Part shown: piece after piece, positions 25,742 through 35,618 of the stretch
How positions within the stretch are numbered: position 1 is the stretch's first letter
How the letters are laid out: each line of letters opens with the position of its first letter
Source: Bacillota bacterium
GTDB lineage: Bacteria; Bacillota_I; Bacilli_A; Erysipelotrichales; Erysipelotrichaceae
Length of the DNA: 52,864 nt
Assembly (NCBI GenBank): GCA_023388995.1
Contig: JAEWFD010000009.1
Span: 1-52,864 of the forward strand
Direction: 5' to 3'
The notes under the pieces: model-generated
The model's input: the letters and a program-made list of their open reading frames with translations, nothing else
What the model was told of the DNA's origin: nothing
Database searches by the model: none
Program-made: the position numbers and the translations under genes

Positions 25742-26665
25742 TTGTATAAAAATGATAATAATTGGCGCAAGGTTCAAAACTATTTGCCATTGCCAAACAG
25801 ATTACACGATGATATAGCACCGGAAGAGCAGTTTTTGCGATTGAAAGATGGCAATCATATTCATGTGGATTTGTATTCACCTCCAAATCCAACAGCCATT
25901 GTTATCTTGCTTCATGGCGTTGGCGGCAATGGGCGATTGCTCTCTTTTTTAGCAGTGCCACTTTGGGAAAGCGGGTACAAGGTGATTTGTCCTGATATGC
26001 CGTTATACGGGTACAGCAGATATTCTGAAACCATTACTTATGATACGTGGGTGACAGATGCTTGTGAAATAACAGAGCATTATGCCAAAGAAAATCTGCC
26101 GCTCTTTTTATTTGGATTAAGTGCAGGTGGGATGCTTGCTTATCAGGTTTCCTGTCTTTCATCTGCTGTACGGGGTGTATTAACAACTTGCATTTTAGAT
26201 CAGCGATTAAATATTGTAAGAGAGCAAACGGCCACAAACCCGCTTCTTATTCGTTTGGGGCTTCCTCTGTTGGCACGATTCAGCAAGTGGTTTCCCGATA
26301 TTCGTCTGCCAATGAAGTGGGTGGCGAACATGCAAGCTATCGTCAATAACAAAGAACTTGCCAAGTTGCTTATGAAAGATAAGAAATCATCCGGCGTAAA
26401 TATATCTCTTGCTTTCTTATATTCAATGCTTCATCCACATATTATGATCGAGCCAGATGATTTTAGATGTCCTTTTATTCTTCTTCATCCGGAAGATGAT
26501 CAATGGACTCCGTTATCATTAAGTCTTCTGTTTTACGATAGACTCAACTGTGAGAAAGAATTGCATCTGTTGAATGGTGCTGGCCATTTTCCTATTGAAG
26601 AACAAGGATTAAAGATACTTGTGCATAAAAGTTTGGCTTTCATTGAAAAGTATCGCAGTAAATAA
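25742..26665 (+). CDS. Alpha/beta hydrolase (serine aminopeptidase S33/lysophospholipase-like)
   Basis: 307 aa. LLHGVGGNGR (residues 57-66) forms the oxyanion hole, Ser127 in GLSAGG is the nucleophile, the Asp is likely in HPEDDQWTPL (about 254-263) and the His in GAGHFPIEE (about 281-289). No signal peptide. Members hydrolyse lipid or small esters. The start is a TTG behind GAGAGG; no better ATG exists upstream. Monocistronic. Confidence 0.85.
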   Translation: MYKNDNNWRKVQNYLPLPNRLHDDIAPEEQFLRLKDGNHIHVDLYSPPNPTAIVILLHGVGGNGRLLSFLAVPLWESGYKVICPDMPLYGYSRYSETITYDTWVTDACEITEHYAKENLPLFLFGLSAGGMLAYQVSCLSSAVRGVLTTCILDQRLNIVREQTATNPLLIRLGLPLLARFSKWFPDIRLPMKWVANMQAIVNNKELAKLLMKDKKSSGVNISLAFLYSMLHPHIMIEPDDFRCPFILLHPEDDQWTPLSLSLLFYDRLNCEKELHLLNGAGHFPIEEQGLKILVHKSLAFIEKYRSK

Positions 26666-27140
26666 TAGCGCTATTTAGGCCTGCTGGTTATAAATTGAAC
26701 ATAGTTTTTGTTTCGATGCAACTGAATGAAATTGCATTTGAATTAATCCGACATCCTTGCGGCGGATAAATGCTACTGTAGAAAATAAGTTTATACTGTA
26801 CTGTTTAGCTGCTTGTAATTATATAACTGTAAGAAGACAATGCGAAGCTTAGTTACTGACTTGAACTACAGTGTGAAATACATTCAATAAGGTTATCATT
26901 AGAGAACGTAGATTTCAGAGGCACATCAGCTCTGAGGATTTACGTTTTTTGTTTTCATCTCTTTATCAGAAGTTGCATGCAGCAGGATTGTCCAATCGCT
27001 TGGATCAGCATATTTAAAAAGTGGTAAAATGAATAGACATTCACAAAACAGATATAAATTTTCCGCAATTATTGAGGAAGAACGTTAGTTTGAGAAAAGT
27101 ACATAGAATTGCTATGATCTAGAAGAGCAGAGGATACAAC
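26666..27140. other. Intergenic region upstream of the second PTS operon
   Basis: 475 nt without a gene. It contains the terminator-like hairpin at 26905-26956 and, to its right, the likely promoter of the LicR-type regulator gene. Confidence 0.4.
26905..26956 (+). terminator. Terminator-like hairpin
   Basis: AACGTAGATTTCAGAG pairs with CTCTGAGGATTTACGTT with minor mismatches around a short loop, then TTTTTTG. It lies about 240 nt after the hydrolase gene and 190 nt before the LicR-type regulator; termination of the first is the simplest reading. Confidence 0.65.
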
Positions 27141-29045
27141 ATGAATAAAACGAGATGGAGAATGATACTGAACTGTTTAAACGAAAAGACGCCTGTTACA
27201 AGCGTTGATCTGGCTTCGAAATTAAATCTTAGCAGCAAAACGGTTCGTAATGAGATGAAAATTCTGAAGAACGTATTGGAAAGAGAAGGTGCACATTTAA
27301 TTTCCAAGAGCAGTATAGGATATATGCTTCGAATACATGATCCTAGAAAATACGATCTTTTTCTCAACTCTCTGCAAGAAGTAAAGTCTATCCCTGAAAC
27401 TCCGCAGGAAAGAATTCAATATCTGCTCGAAGTGTTGCTTGCGAATGGAGAACAATTCGTAAAGCTAGAAGATATTAGTGACCAAATTTTTATATCAAAA
27501 CCAAGTTTAGCAGCTGATTTAAAAGAAGTGAAGCGAATCCTGAAGGAATACAATTTAAAACTAGCTGTCCGTTCCGGGTATGGCATTCGCGTAGAAGGAA
27601 ATGAATTTGACTTGCGTCTATGCATTGCTGCTTATACGATTCGTAGAGCAGAGCCGGAAGATTATGAGAAACAGTCGGTCTTGCGTAAAATTGCTGAATG
27701 CATTCAAAATGGAATCGCAGGTTCAGAACTAAAAATTAGTGATGTTTCGTTTCAAAATCTGATTGTTCACATCTATATATCGCTAAGACGCATAGCGGAA
27801 GGCAGTTATTTGCCCTTAAGTCTGGAGCAATTTGAAATAGTTGTAAATGAAGCCGAATACTGCTATGCGGAAAGGATTGTTGCTCTTTTAAAGACGGCGT
27901 TTCAGGTGAAAATACCCAAAACGGAAATTGGTTATATCGCCATTCATCTTGCTTGCAAGAGAATTATCGAGAAACCAACAGAAGCGAATCTAATGATAAG
28001 TGCTGAGATGAATGATATTGTGACACACATGATCGATGAAATTGATAAGAGTTACAATATTCAGCTTCATGATGATCTGGAACTACGCATGGTTTTGGCG
28101 ATGCATCTGATTCCTTTTTCCAAACGGATGCAATATGACATCATGCAAAAAAATCCTTTATTGAAAGAAATTAAGTCTAACTATACTTTGGCATACTTGA
28201 TAGCAATGGCAGCTTGCGAGGTACTACGTATTCGTTATCAAAAAACGGTGCAGGAAGATGAAGTTGGGTATTTTGCATTGCATTTCAATTTGGCTCTTGA
28301 AAGGAAAAGAAATCAGGGTCCAATGAAGAATATTTTAATTGTTTGCTCTACCGGAAGAGGAAGTGCGAAATTGCTTGTCTGGAAAATGCGCGAGGAGTTT
28401 GGCAAATATTTAAATGTTGTTGAGACATGTGATGTACTTGAATTGGAGAAGTATAATTTCACCAATATCGATTATGTGATAACGACGGTGCCAATTTTAT
28501 TTGCGGTGCCTCGTCCGATACTTCAAGTGAATCTTTTTCTTGATGACCGAGATATCAAAGCCATTTCCAGTTTTTTCCGCGAAGATAGTAATACATCATT
28601 GCGCCACTATTTCCATCCTGACTTATTCTTAGAACAGCTGGATGTCAATACTCGTGAAGAGGTGATTGATGCGATGATCGAACGTATCAAAAAAGTGAAG
28701 AAAATTCCGGATTGTTTTAAGGATGCTGTGCTGGAGCGGGAAGAACTGGCCTTCACCACGTTTGGCAACATGGTAGCCATTCCTCATCCAAACAGAGCTC
28801 TTACCGAAGAAACTTTTGTTTGTGTCGCGATCTTAAAAAGACCAATTTTATGGAATAAGCAGAAGGTTCAATTTGTTTTTATGCTGTCATTGACTAATTC
28901 GACAGACCATGATATGGAACAATTTTCAAGAATTACGTCAAAATTTCTGTTTAGTACAGAATGCATTCACAAAATGATAAAAAATCCAAGATATTCAACA
29001 TTGATGGAGTTACTTGGATCAATCGAAAAAGAAATAGGAGAATAA
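27141..29045 (+). CDS. LicR/MtlR-type PRD transcriptional activator
   Basis: 634 aa. Domain order: N-terminal winged HTH (LTSVDLASKLNLSSKTVRNE-like segment near residue 20-38) and a second HTH region, two PRD domains with histidines in IAIHLACKR and YFALHFNLA, an EIIB-like domain with Cys402 in IVCSTGRGS, and an EIIA(Fru/Mtl)-like domain with His549 in VAIPHPNRA. Phosphorylation by the PTS at these sites sets activity. It is the first gene of the operon and presumably activates it, as LicR does for lichenan sugars. The next gene starts 2 nt after its stop codon. Confidence 0.93.
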   Translation: MNKTRWRMILNCLNEKTPVTSVDLASKLNLSSKTVRNEMKILKNVLEREGAHLISKSSIGYMLRIHDPRKYDLFLNSLQEVKSIPETPQERIQYLLEVLLANGEQFVKLEDISDQIFISKPSLAADLKEVKRILKEYNLKLAVRSGYGIRVEGNEFDLRLCIAAYTIRRAEPEDYEKQSVLRKIAECIQNGIAGSELKISDVSFQNLIVHIYISLRRIAEGSYLPLSLEQFEIVVNEAEYCYAERIVALLKTAFQVKIPKTEIGYIAIHLACKRIIEKPTEANLMISAEMNDIVTHMIDEIDKSYNIQLHDDLELRMVLAMHLIPFSKRMQYDIMQKNPLLKEIKSNYTLAYLIAMAACEVLRIRYQKTVQEDEVGYFALHFNLALERKRNQGPMKNILIVCSTGRGSAKLLVWKMREEFGKYLNVVETCDVLELEKYNFTNIDYVITTVPILFAVPRPILQVNLFLDDRDIKAISSFFREDSNTSLRHYFHPDLFLEQLDVNTREEVIDAMIERIKKVKKIPDCFKDAVLEREELAFTTFGNMVAIPHPNRALTEETFVCVAILKRPILWNKQKVQFVFMLSLTNSTDHDMEQFSRITSKFLFSTECIHKMIKNPRYSTLMELLGSIEKEIGE

Positions 29046-29046
29046 A

Positions 29047-29388
29047 ATGAATGAATTATATGAAATTGCGTTCAGTTTGATATTGAGCGCTGGGAATTCA
29101 AAATCGAATTCTATGCTTGCGATTAAAGCAGCCAGAGAGTTTCGTTTTGAAGAGGCTGAAGAACTGCTGGGAAAGGCGCAAAATGATTTAACTGAGGCTC
29201 ATCAGATTCAGACCAATATGATTCAGGACGAAGCCCGTGGAGAGATGCATGCAATCAATTTGATTATGGTGCATGCACAAGATCATCTTTCTATGGCACT
29301 CATGACATTAGAAAATGGAAAAGAAATGATGTATCTATATAAAATGATAGATGAAATTAAAACAAAAGGGAGAATGTATCATGAATAA
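29047..29388 (+). CDS. PTS EIIA, lactose/cellobiose family
   Basis: 113 aa; the phospho-histidine is His76 in LIMVHAQDHL, a full match to the Lac-type motif. It starts one base after the regulator's stop codon and overlaps the EIIC gene by 8 nt, so all three are translated from one transcript. Unlike the first PTS operon, EIIA comes before EIIC here. Confidence 0.93.
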   Translation: MNELYEIAFSLILSAGNSKSNSMLAIKAAREFRFEEAEELLGKAQNDLTEAHQIQTNMIQDEARGEMHAINLIMVHAQDHLSMALMTLENGKEMMYLYKMIDEIKTKGRMYHE

Positions 29389-30697
29389 ATTTATTGAGGC
29401 ATTGCAAAGAATTTTAATGCCAATTGCCAGTGGAATGAATAAAAACCGTTATGTGCGAGCGATGCGTGACGGATTCGTATTATCACTACCATATACCATG
29501 GTTGGTTCCATTCTAACTTCGCTATTCAGCCTGCCTTTCTTAGCAGACATTATGAGCGGCACATTGTTAGCGCAGATAAAGTCATTTGTAGCTCCAACCA
29601 CGATTTGGTCAAACTCCATTATATCTTTATTTGTTGTAATTGGTATTGCTTATAGTTTGGCAAAAGAATACAAGATGAATCCTCTTCATAGTTCCATGAC
29701 TTCCGTAGTCATGTTCCTGATTACGTGTCCAAGCTTCGTTGCAGATGCCAACGGCACGGTTTTCAACAATGCTCTGGGATTCAGTTATATTGGAGCTAAA
29801 GCTATTTTCTCTGCCATAATTATGGCAATTATTGGCGTCGAAGTATTTCGCTGGGCAATCAATCATAAGCTGACAATCAAATTGCCTGATAGTGTTCCAG
29901 CATCTATTCAAGATTCCTTTACTTCTTTCATACCGGCAGGAATTGCCATGATAGTTGCTATTATGATCCGCCAAGGCTTCACATTTACAACACAAGGAAA
30001 TCTAACGGACTTTATCTTTTACTGGGTGCAGGCACCATTGTCAGGGCTGGCACTTAGCTATCCAAGCATGTTGATATACGGAATTGGCATTAACTTGTTC
30101 TGGTTCTTCGGTCTTCATGGCCAAACTATGGTTGGTTCAGTATTTACACCATTCCTAACGGCATCAGGTACCGAAAATATTGAAGCTTTGGCAGCCGGGC
30201 AAGCACTTCCTAATCTTATCAATGGTGGTTACTCGCGAGCGTTCATCGCCTTTGGTTTTTGGATTTCGGTCCCGCTTCTGATTGCGTTGTTTCTGTATAC
30301 TAAAAAACATAAGCGTACAGATTGGAAGGAAGTGATGAAAATCTCTTTGATTCCGGGGCTGTTCAACATTTACGAACCGCTAATGTTTGGCTTGCCGTTA
30401 GTATTGAATCCCTTTGCTTTGATACCAATGTTGGTGACACCAATCATTTCGCACACGGTTGCCTATTTCTTGACGGTTGCTAAGATAATCCCGTATGCAA
30501 CCGGTGTTGCGCTGCCGATTACCACCCCGATTGGTCTTGCCGGTATCCTTGCAACAAACTCCATCATGGCTGGTGTAGTACAAGTTTTGCTGATGATTCC
30601 GCTTTCGGCAATGTGGTATTTCTTCTTAAGTGTACAAGATAAGTCTGAACGAGCAACTGGTGTTTATATTGAAGTAGATGATGAAAATGCAGCGTGA
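29381..30697 (+). CDS. PTS EIIC, lactose/cellobiose family permease
   Basis: 438 aa, about ten helices. Family landmarks: RAMRDGFVLSLPYTMVGS near the N-terminus, LTIKLPDSVPASIQDSF, FWFFGLHGQTMVGSVFTPF and YEPLMFGLPLVLNPFAL with the sugar-site Glu. The ATG at 29381 is inside the end of EIIA with GGGAG upstream; the longer frame to 29351 is not needed. Its substrate is unknown: the operon has no phospho-beta-glucosidase and instead has an ADP-ribosylglycohydrolase-fold enzyme. Confidence 0.92.
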   Translation: MNKFIEALQRILMPIASGMNKNRYVRAMRDGFVLSLPYTMVGSILTSLFSLPFLADIMSGTLLAQIKSFVAPTTIWSNSIISLFVVIGIAYSLAKEYKMNPLHSSMTSVVMFLITCPSFVADANGTVFNNALGFSYIGAKAIFSAIIMAIIGVEVFRWAINHKLTIKLPDSVPASIQDSFTSFIPAGIAMIVAIMIRQGFTFTTQGNLTDFIFYWVQAPLSGLALSYPSMLIYGIGINLFWFFGLHGQTMVGSVFTPFLTASGTENIEALAAGQALPNLINGGYSRAFIAFGFWISVPLLIALFLYTKKHKRTDWKEVMKISLIPGLFNIYEPLMFGLPLVLNPFALIPMLVTPIISHTVAYFLTVAKIIPYATGVALPITTPIGLAGILATNSIMAGVVQVLLMIPLSAMWYFFLSVQDKSERATGVYIEVDDENAA

Positions 30698-31712
30698 TAA
30701 AATTCTCGGAACCCTTTACGGTGCAGCATATGGAGATTCACTGGGTGCTATCACTGAATTTTGTTCCCGGGAAGAAATCAGCAAGGCATTTCCACAGGAA
30801 TGCACTGAGTATGCAGCATCTATCAGTTTTATTACAAAGGGAATCACGCCGGGAACTGTTACCGATGACTTTGGATCTAGCTGTTATTTTATGAAGGCTA
30901 TAGTAAAGCACCAAGGAGCATTTAGCCGCGAAATTGCGATGGAAGCGATAATGGACTGGGCTGATGACGAAATTGTATTTGCCAGATATGCCGGTCAGAA
31001 TACCAAAGAAGCGATTATCCGTTTGAAACAAGGGATTGTGATAGATGAAATGAGCAAGGCACGTCATTTCAGCCGTGCTAATACCAATGGCGGCGCAATG
31101 AAGGCCAGTCCGCTAGGCTTGCTGGCTCACGGAAATAAAGAAAAGGCAATTGATTGCGCGCTCGCTATGTGCTGGCCGACACATTACAATAGTGCAGCTG
31201 CTTCGGCTGCTAGTGCTATTGCTTGCGCTGTCTGCGAAGCGATGAGTGAGACTGCTACGCTTGACAGTATTGTCGAGCAGGCAATCTATGGAGCGCGTAT
31301 CGCTCGCCAACGATTAGAAAAAGAGGGATTTGCATCTATGGGTCCCTATGTTGATGTTAAAATCAGAGAAGCAGCAGCACTTGGCAAAACATCGACTGGT
31401 TATTTTGATACAATAGAAATGCTGAACGGATCAATTGGGACAAATATCTGGGTTCAAGAATCTATCCCGGCCGTCTTTGCGATTATCACAGCTTGCCGCG
31501 GCGACTTTGCGGAGTCCGTCAAATGTGCAGTAAATGCCGGAGGAGATACTGATACCATTTCTTCCATGGTGGGAGCAATATTAGGAGGTTACCATGGCAT
31601 TTATTGTGTCCCTAAAGACGTAATTGAACGAATCCAGCACGTCAATCAATTTCTGCATTTAAAAGAAGTAATACATGATTTTACCAATTTATTGCTGAAT
31701 AAAGGAGGATAA
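30678..31712 (+). CDS. ADP-ribosylglycohydrolase-fold enzyme in a PTS operon (copy 1)
   Basis: 344 aa. The family's metal and substrate motifs are all visible: YGDSLGAITEF (residues 18-28, Glu27), VTDDF (Thr62-Asp63-Asp64) and, near the C-terminus, AGGDTDTIS. These are the two-Mg2+ ligands of ARH3/DraG-type hydrolases, which cut the bond between ribose and a nucleophile. The fourth residue of TDDT is Phe here. The start overlaps the EIIC end by 20 nt and EIIB follows after 2 nt, so the enzyme is an integral part of the transporter operon. Inference: it cleaves the phosphorylated glycoside brought in by this PTS. Confidence 0.9.
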   Translation: MMKMQRDKILGTLYGAAYGDSLGAITEFCSREEISKAFPQECTEYAASISFITKGITPGTVTDDFGSSCYFMKAIVKHQGAFSREIAMEAIMDWADDEIVFARYAGQNTKEAIIRLKQGIVIDEMSKARHFSRANTNGGAMKASPLGLLAHGNKEKAIDCALAMCWPTHYNSAAASAASAIACAVCEAMSETATLDSIVEQAIYGARIARQRLEKEGFASMGPYVDVKIREAAALGKTSTGYFDTIEMLNGSIGTNIWVQESIPAVFAIITACRGDFAESVKCAVNAGGDTDTISSMVGAILGGYHGIYCVPKDVIERIQHVNQFLHLKEVIHDFTNLLLNKGG

Positions 31713-31714
31713 AT

Positions 31715-32026
31715 ATGAGGATTATGCTGGCTTGTGCATTAGGCATGTCTACCGGTATGCTGATGGAAAGAATGAGAGATGCCGCAAAAGCGCAAGGAAA
31801 AGATTACAAGGTCTGGGCAGTGGATGTTGGAACGGTGGATAAATATGCAGGAGAATTTGATGTTCTTTTGCTTGGTCCTCAAGTGACTTATCTGCTGGAT
31901 GATATGAAAAAGAAGTATGCAGCTGACACACCTGTTGCTGTAATCAAGCCAATTGATTATGGCAGAATGAACGGGGCAGCTGTAGTTAAATTTGCAGAAA
32001 CACTGGTAGAAGAAAGAAATAAATAA
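31715..32026 (+). CDS. PTS EIIB, lactose/cellobiose family
   Basis: 103 aa. The phospho-cysteine is Cys7 in MLACALGMSTGM, and IDYGRMNGAAVV is the typical end. AAAGGAGG precedes the ATG. It follows the ADP-ribosylglycohydrolase-fold gene and is the last gene before a terminator. It completes a Lac-family EIIA-EIIC-EIIB set in one operon. Confidence 0.93.
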   Translation: MRIMLACALGMSTGMLMERMRDAAKAQGKDYKVWAVDVGTVDKYAGEFDVLLLGPQVTYLLDDMKKKYAADTPVAVIKPIDYGRMNGAAVVKFAETLVEERNK

Positions 32027-32033
32027 TAGTGGG

Positions 32034-32060
32034 CTGTCAATGATACATTGACAGTCTTTT
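32034..32060 (+). terminator. Terminator of the second PTS operon
   Basis: CTGTCAAT-GATAC-ATTGACAG, 8-bp perfect stem, followed by TCTTTT, just after the EIIB stop codon. Confidence 0.85.
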
Positions 32061-32080
32061 GTAAATGTCTTAGATATATT

Positions 32081-33808
32081 TTATTGCGCTATGGTGAATA
32101 AGGAGTAAAAGTAACTCTTCTTCGCCATTAACTCAGTAAAACTTCCGCATTCTTCTATACTGCCATTGCGCAGAACAAGAATCTGGTCATATTTTTGCAG
32201 TAAAGATTCTTCTAGCCGATGAGTAATGATTACGCGTGTCAGGTCCGGAATTTCCAGAATAGACTTGCTTATAGAGTAAGCAGTCCCTGCATCTAAGGCA
32301 GCTGTTGCTTCATCTACCAGCATGACAGGAGTGCCACGCAAAAGACAGCGGGCAATAGAGATGCGCTGGCGTTCGCCGCCAGACAAAGCGTTTCCGTTTT
32401 CACCGCAAGTATAATCGTTTCCTCGTTCGGCAATCAAAGTAGCGAGTCCGGACATCCGTATGGCTTGATCGATTCTGTCTTGCGTGAAACTTCCGAACAT
32501 TGTGATATTATCGAGGATGGTGCTGTTGAACACGAAAACATTCTGCTGAACGATGGAAACCAGATCAAAAAGGGAATCGGAACTGATAGCACGGAGTTCC
32601 TTCTTGTCATAGAAAATTTCACCTTGATAATCCTCCCTGCTTCCGATCAGAAGATTTAGGAGGGTAGATTTTCCGCTTCCGGAACTACCAACGATTGCAT
32701 AGCTCTTCCCCTTTTCAAATTGCATATTTATTGCATTGAGGATAGGCATTCCTTCTTCATAAGCGAAAGTAAGATCTTTCAGAATAATTGCATCCGACAA
32801 TTTTGCATCGACAGAAAGGCCATCGCGGCTAATGTTGGTTTGAATTGCTGACGCCAGTTTATCAATTAATGCAAGTGCGGCAGTACGATTTGCGAGAATT
32901 TGCGGGACGCTGGCGATTGGCGTTATGACAAAGTTCATGAGCTGTACAAAGATAATGACAATACCGGCAGTGATACCACGACCTGTTAATGCAAGATAGG
33001 CTCCGAAGAGAAATACTCCGAATTGGGCAATTATTCCTGCTGACAGGCCAACCGTTTGTACGATAAGTTCTGTTTTCGAACGGTTGCATTTAGCAAGCTC
33101 TGCCGCTTCATTGCTTTTAGCAAATAAGATGTTAACTTCGCGTTCAGCTTTAAAGCTTTTAATAACGGAGAAGCCGGATAATATATCTTTTACGGTACCG
33201 ATGAAGTTTTCATTCTTATCGGAGACTATTTTTTCTTGTTGGGCAAGCTGTCTTCCGGTTAGTAGGGAAGCGGCAAAAGGAAAGAGGGAAAGCATAACAG
33301 CAACTAAAGTCAGAAATGGACTAAAGTATAACATCATGCCAAATGCACCGACAAACTGAATCATTTCTTGAATTAAGGTAAATGACTTGCCGAGATAGTT
33401 GAGCTCAATGCTGTTGATGTCATTTGAAAGTGCAGAAAGATAAGTGGCTGTATTTTCAGTAGAGAATGAGTGGATGCTTTTTTTAGATATTTTCTCGAAA
33501 ATGAAATTCTTATATTGCTGCATTGCTTTTTTAATGAAGTAAGGACGGCTGTAGTAATCTAATACAGAAATCAGCAAGATCCCACCTAGAATAGCGATAG
33601 AGATGAAGGAAAGCTGAGTTAGCGAAAAATGCCTGGTATTTCCTGATACAGCATCAATGATTTGTTGCAGCAGCCACGAAATTACCAAATTGCTGCACGC
33701 TGACAAAAAGGTTGCTGTAATAGCCGCCGCATATCTCATTTTGTTATGAAGATAGAATTGGCTGGTAAATTGACTTCGCAGATTTTTAATGTCATTACAT
33801 GGCTTCAT
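32081..33808 (-). CDS. ABC exporter half-transporter (membrane plus ATPase)
   Basis: 575 aa. An N-terminal six-helix ABC membrane domain is followed by an ATPase domain with Walker A GSSGSGKST (about residues 371-380), the signature LSGGERQR, Walker B VMLVDEAT and the switch His in ITHR. Layout is that of a homodimeric exporter for peptides or drugs. ATG at 33808 follows GGAGGAAGATCC, and the start overlaps the end of the upstream regulator gene by 14 nt, so the two are co-translated. Confidence 0.92.
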   Translation of the reverse strand: MKPCNDIKNLRSQFTSQFYLHNKMRYAAAITATFLSACSNLVISWLLQQIIDAVSGNTRHFSLTQLSFISIAILGGILLISVLDYYSRPYFIKKAMQQYKNFIFEKISKKSIHSFSTENTATYLSALSNDINSIELNYLGKSFTLIQEMIQFVGAFGMMLYFSPFLTLVAVMLSLFPFAASLLTGRQLAQQEKIVSDKNENFIGTVKDILSGFSVIKSFKAEREVNILFAKSNEAAELAKCNRSKTELIVQTVGLSAGIIAQFGVFLFGAYLALTGRGITAGIVIIFVQLMNFVITPIASVPQILANRTAALALIDKLASAIQTNISRDGLSVDAKLSDAIILKDLTFAYEEGMPILNAINMQFEKGKSYAIVGSSGSGKSTLLNLLIGSREDYQGEIFYDKKELRAISSDSLFDLVSIVQQNVFVFNSTILDNITMFGSFTQDRIDQAIRMSGLATLIAERGNDYTCGENGNALSGGERQRISIARCLLRGTPVMLVDEATAALDAGTAYSISKSILEIPDLTRVIITHRLEESLLQKYDQILVLRNGSIEECGSFTELMAKKSYFYSLFTIAQ

Positions 33809-34874
33809 TTTGGATCTTCCTCCAGATATCAATCAATAAAGAGTCAGCCTTGTCATCTGACAGTACAACTTTTTCTATACCCTCCATTGCGGTTTCACCA
33901 AAATCATCGCTAAGCGTTTGCGCCTTCCCGTGGTAATACTTTATCTTGCGCACATCATAGTCAGGTGCAGCATCAAACATTTTAGCAATAGCAGCTGCGT
34001 GCCTGAGATATTCTTCGGCTTTACCCAGATCTTTCATCTCAGCAGCTACATGGGAGCATCCGGTAAGCAGTACAACCTCAGCTTTATCCAAATAAGATAT
34101 TTTGTTCGAAGTTTTCAATGACTCTATGATGGTGAGCATCCATTGCAGTACGTCCAAGGCATTGATGTAATCACCTGTGAAGCTATAACAATTCGCCAAT
34201 CCAATCGTTGTTCGGAAAAGATCTGCAAAGCACTCCAAAAAACACTCTGAAAGATAGGGAAGTGCTTCCTTTGTTTTTTCATTTTGAGCAAGGAGATAGC
34301 CGATGAATCCATTGTTGATTCCACAGAAGTTATATTTCTTTAAATGTTCAAGCGCATGATCAACATCATTCAGAGAAACATATAGTTCCCCGATACTGAC
34401 CTGAAGAGATAACTCACTGATGCTGCTGTCCGTATTTTGCGCAATCAAGCAGCAAGCTCTTTTATACAGATCCAAAGCTTTATGCAAAGCTGGCTGATCA
34501 TTTTTTTCAATTCCAGTAATGTGATATAGAACAGCACTTTGATAGACGACATCAAAGCTGTTGGGAAAACGCTGCAGTGCTTTTTCTGCTTCCGCTTGAC
34601 CTTCTTCAAACTGCTTAGCCAGTCTCATCTCATATATTTTATTAGAAACAAGTTCTGGAGTTCTATACTGCAGCTGATATCCTAATAGCACATCTACAGA
34701 AATTTCAAAAAAATCTGCTAAGACAGGCAGCATATGAATATCTGGATTAGATGATGCTGATTCCCATTTCGATACAGCGCCTACAGTTACGCCTACCGCT
34801 TCGGCAAGTTGTTCCTGTGTCAGGTTAAAAGATTTGCGGTAATTGCGAATATTCTCATTGATTGAAAGTTTCAT
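33795..34874 (-). CDS. XRE-family regulator with TPR-like domain
   Basis: 359 aa. An N-terminal XRE helix-turn-helix (LTQEQLAEAVGVTVGAVSKW, about residues 16-35) is followed by a long alpha-helical part rich in TPR-like pairs of helices. Regulators of this build (Rgg/PlcR-like) often respond to a peptide, but no peptide gene was found next to it. AGGAGG lies upstream of the ATG at 34874. It overlaps the ABC exporter gene, which is probably its target. Confidence 0.88.
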   Translation of the reverse strand: MKLSINENIRNYRKSFNLTQEQLAEAVGVTVGAVSKWESASSNPDIHMLPVLADFFEISVDVLLGYQLQYRTPELVSNKIYEMRLAKQFEEGQAEAEKALQRFPNSFDVVYQSAVLYHITGIEKNDQPALHKALDLYKRACCLIAQNTDSSISELSLQVSIGELYVSLNDVDHALEHLKKYNFCGINNGFIGYLLAQNEKTKEALPYLSECFLECFADLFRTTIGLANCYSFTGDYINALDVLQWMLTIIESLKTSNKISYLDKAEVVLLTGCSHVAAEMKDLGKAEEYLRHAAAIAKMFDAAPDYDVRKIKYYHGKAQTLSDDFGETAMEGIEKVVLSDDKADSLLIDIWRKIQNEAM

Positions 34875-35065
34875 AAAAACAGACCTCCTGAATACCATTA
34901 TAGAGGTATTTTAGAACATTGGAAGATAGCAGTTAGCTAATTAGTAAAACGAAAATTTTACTATTGGTATAATTTTTGTTTTTTACCATACAAAAAAAGA
35001 GCTCGCTACGGAACTCCATTTATACGTTCTAATACAGTTATGCTAACTAAAGCTCACCGCGATGA

Positions 35066-35491
35066 TTATAGCAATGCAAAATGAGTACTCGCAAATATTG
35101 ACTGCATAGCACACAGACAGAAAGGATGTCCGGCTGGATCAAGCATGACTGTCCAATGTTCAGAGAATTGTTCTTCGGCAATCGTAGCACCGCAACAAAC
35201 GGCATATTCAACTGCTTTTTCTAAATTGTTGACAGCAAAGTCAAGATGCGCCATATGCTGTTGTGCATCATGTTTTATAGGCAACACTGGTGGGCAGTAA
35301 TCAGGATTTTTTTGGAATGTTATGCCGGGATACGCTCCTTGACCTTTGCCAGGCGCACCGACACATGCATACTCTTCATCATAAAAGGGAATCTCCCAAT
35401 GAAGAAGCTGGGCATAAAATTGAGCTAGTTTATACGGATTTTCGCAGTCTAATGTAACTGCATACATTTTTATACTTAATTCTTCTGTCAC
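35066..35491 (-). CDS. VOC-family (glyoxalase-fold) protein
   Basis: 141 aa, two beta-alpha-beta-beta-beta modules of the vicinal-oxygen-chelate fold: MYAVTLDCENPYKLAQFYAQ (about residues 9-28) and HMAHLDFAVNNLEKAVEYA (about 79-97), with a C-terminal MLDPAGHPFCLC. Members include lyases and drug-binding resistance proteins. GTG start behind GGAGG. Function unknown. Confidence 0.85.
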   Translation of the reverse strand: MTEELSIKMYAVTLDCENPYKLAQFYAQLLHWEIPFYDEEYACVGAPGKGQGAYPGITFQKNPDYCPPVLPIKHDAQQHMAHLDFAVNNLEKAVEYAVCCGATIAEEQFSEHWTVMLDPAGHPFCLCAMQSIFASTHFALL

Positions 35492-35618
35492 AACATTACC
35501 TCCAATGCAATATATTGCATCTCTTTCCAGTTAGTTCATTATCATGGTAACGCAAATAAGAAGTGTTGCAAGATTGTTCGCTTCTTCCATTCTATGCTAA
35601 TCAGGCTGATGTAAATTT

